A stretch of DNA of 64,000 nt from Zygnema cylindricum (lineage: Eukaryota > Streptophyta > Zygnematophyceae > Zygnematales > Zygnemataceae): positions 24,114 through 88,113 of the forward strand of contig JBBHKE010001279.1 in NCBI GenBank assembly GCA_037447655.1, read 5' to 3'. Below, one piece after another: positions 62,201-64,000 of this stretch. The notes under the pieces were generated by a model that did no database searches, was not told where the DNA came from, and saw only the letters and a program-made list of their open reading frames with translations. Each line of letters starts with the position of its first letter. Within the stretch, counting starts at the first letter, position 1. The position numbers and the translations under genes are program-made.

Positions 62201-63395
62201 CGCGCCAAAACGACGAGATCCACATTTATTAGTGTGGAAAACATGGGTGGCCGAAGAACTCCCGTATACGCCTTTTGTTTCAAATGCGTACGGCCATGGA
62301 AAGGACCGCCGAGTGGTGGAAAATATTGTGGAAATTCAGATTGTGTCTGGGAATTGGTTGAATTACTGAATGACGCCCCTACAAAAGTAAGCACTTGAGC
62401 TACTTATTAGTTCTCTTCTTGGATAAAGCTTCTTGGATAAAGGACTTATTACTTTTCTTTGAAGATAAAGGAAACGGAAGTCTGTTTGCAGTTGCGGCTG
62501 GCCTGAATTTTGTGTGTTTGTACAGAGCTTCAATGTTGTTGCTGTTTTTTTAACTCTAGTTCATCATTTTATTGGGAAAGTCTAGGGTGAAGGGTCTAAT
62601 GCTTCAAGTTCTCACGACATAGGACTCACAACTCAAGGACTCAGAAAAATCATAGGCTAGAGAAGTTTCACCTGATCAACATATTTTACAAGCCTTTTTA
62701 AATCTATGGCTTCTAATTTACAAACGAATTTGACCTGAAGCAAAAAACCACAACAACCAACCCTGTCGGTTTCCATCCTATTTGTGTTGTTGCTATTTGT
62801 TGATGTTCTATAGATTGAATCTATGTTTTCAAAACGTAAAACAGATATGTTCCATCGTGTTCTATATGTATCTATGGAACAATTTAAAATTCATAATAAT
62901 CTATAAATATTGTTCTATTTGTTTCTTTAGAATACGTTATATGATACATCATACATAATACATTATTAAAATGCATACTGTTATGAAACATAATAATGTT
63001 TATTGAAATTGCTCTATTGTTTATTTCTAGAATAGCTGAACAAGAATATTTTGACTTTATGCATCTTGATTACCTTAGCTTAAGTGTTGTCACGTTTCAC
63101 TTTCAGGATTTGCCCGAATGTCGGAGGGTTCCAAAAATTCGCGCTTGTCCTATTTGTGGTCTCCTAATCGAGCATCTTTCCGGTTTTCGTCACGTCGACT
63201 GTCAACGGTGTCGGACAAATTTCTGTTTCATATGCCTCCGTCTTAAGGTGGGTTTTTGAACTTTAACTTTAAGCCCAACAACTAGCAGAAAAAATAGGGA
63301 CTTTTAGAACTAACTTTTTGTCTCATATCTGAATTTTAAGCCCACCGACAATGCAAAACCTTGTTGATTGTTTTTAGGAAAACAAAGATTTTTAG
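59251..63395 (+). CDS. Ubiquitin-like domain protein with RBR-like Cys clusters
   Basis: Exons: 59251-59477, 60702-60989, 61741-61837, 62135-62386, 63107-63247, and a short last exon 63378-63395 (EN KDF stop), giving about 340 aa. Phases agree for the first five. The last exon is uncertain; a longer alternative could start at 63396 and run to 63614. Residues 1-80 are ubiquitin-like (IFVHGLTGKT, GIPLQNQRLLFGNKELD, VILVAR-LPGG) and end in Gly-Gly. C107, C123, H125 and C149 form a partial RING-like site. KMALLTAYERQYFEEF leads to CPEC 190s, VVCLVC, FCFKCVRPWKGPP and CGNSDC, the in-between-RING region. CPIC 302-305, C320, C323, C328 and C331 (FCFICL) form a RING2-like site. In RBR ligases the residue before the His in GGCxH is the catalytic Cys; here it is Phe315 (SGFRH). 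It is probably ubiquitin-related but catalytically impaired. The start ATG was chosen by alignment to the ubiquitin Met1; an upstream in-frame ATG exists at 59116. Confidence 0.75.
60300..60600 (+). repeat. Pyrimidine-rich tract in intron 1 of the Ubl-RBR gene
   Basis: About 300 bp of TCTC/CTTTTTCT-type sequence on the + strand within the 1.2-kb intron 59478-60701. It is similar in kind to the tract in LRR intron 1. The frame reading through it is an artefact. Confidence 0.7.
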
Positions 63396-64000
63396 AACTT
63401 GCGGAGAGTAGGTGCTATTTGCGGATCAATTCCATGTCTCTTCACCGGTTGTTTGTTAAGTGCGCACGATAAATTGAACATGATGAATCAGGCACACACG
63501 GACATGGGTGATATGGGCGTTTTACATGGAAAAAGTGTCCAACAAGGCAAGAGGATTTTAAATTTATTTTGCAACATCTCTGAACAATGGCTATCAGCTT
63601 TTACCTTTCCTTAAGAGTCAAACAGTCAGTCCTTCAAAAGAGCTTGTGGGAAATGTAGACTTCCGTTTACATTTGTGAAAAGGTTTTGAAGTGTAATGAA
63701 CTTGATTAAAAACGCGCGTATGGCAAACCATCTGAGTACATCAAAACAAAAAGTAGAAAAAGGGAAATAGTAAAAATGGATCTGAATTTACTCTTTTATC
63801 CAATCCCAAGTGAGGTTGAGAGGTTCAAATACAATGTGCGCTGTTTTTCTTTTTGGCAAATACAATAATTGTCAATTCTTTTCCAAGTCCTCTCCCCTCT
63901 CCTCTCCTCCTCCTCCCTCCTTCTCCCTCCCTCCTCGTCCTTGAAGATTCACACACGGGCTTATGAACCTCTCCTGTATAATATATGAATTTTCCTCCTA
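63396..64000. other. 3' flank of the Ubl-RBR gene to the window end
   Basis: Contains either the 3' UTR or, in the alternative model, a last coding exon (63396-63614) with ICGSIPC and GCLLSAHDK. A CT-rich run lies at 63890-63945. Nothing else is recognisable. Confidence 0.4.

Overview
This window is intron-rich eukaryotic nuclear DNA. It holds three spliced genes, all on the + strand, separated by about 28 kb of nested transposable elements. The Ca2+-ATPase resembles plant-type ECA3 rather than animal SERCA (start MEDSYAKEVHE, C-terminal ADLLPK). The first gene resembles plant intracellular Ras-group LRR proteins. One retrotransposon primer-binding site matches 16 nt of the plant initiator tRNA-Met as I remember it. 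I infer a photosynthetic eukaryote of the green/streptophyte type, but the sequence does not fix the species.

Layout. 1-3.9 kb: upstream DNA with palindromes and a 1.2-kb AT-rich minisatellite. 3.9-8.6 kb: a four-exon LRR gene (597 aa). 8.6-18.9 kb: degraded repeats, two hAT-like MITEs, a solo LTR and a lone Ty1/copia RT fragment. 18.9-36.4 kb: a composite Ty1/copia nest. An old element (called B here) has LTRs at 18909 and 34057 and near-matching flanks AATAT/AATAC. Inside it lie pieces of at least two further copia copies, one inverted. There is also a young 4.2-kb non-autonomous Gag-only element (A) with identical-looking 1095-bp LTRs and TSD CATGG. A solo LTR (C, TSD ATAGT) sits inside B's 3' LTR. 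36.5-38.4 kb: a 115-bp tandem duplication and a third MITE, which ends about 310 bp before the ATPase start codon. 38.4-56.2 kb: a 34-exon P2A Ca2+-ATPase whose exons total 3033 nt (1010 aa) in perfect phase. 56.2-59.2 kb: intergenic, with a doubtful minus-strand ORF. 59.25-63.4 kb: a spliced gene with an N-terminal ubiquitin-like domain and RBR-like cysteine clusters, whose RING2-like motif has Phe where the catalytic Cys should be.

The most unusual signals are in the retrotransposons. Every LTR family carries a tRNA-like module (A box plus B box) in antisense at about +180 to +280. Every family also keeps a CACGTG palindrome followed by GTAC hairpins. The primer-binding site pairs with the anticodon arm of initiator tRNA, so it contains an ATG in the Gag frame, and the Gag frame itself starts inside the LTR.

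The three cellular genes have no evident joint pathway. They act in signalling scaffolds (LRR), endomembrane Ca2+/Mn2+ transport (ATPase) and ubiquitin-related processes (Ubl-RBR). Exon models come from reading splice sites and family similarity by eye; nothing was computed or searched.
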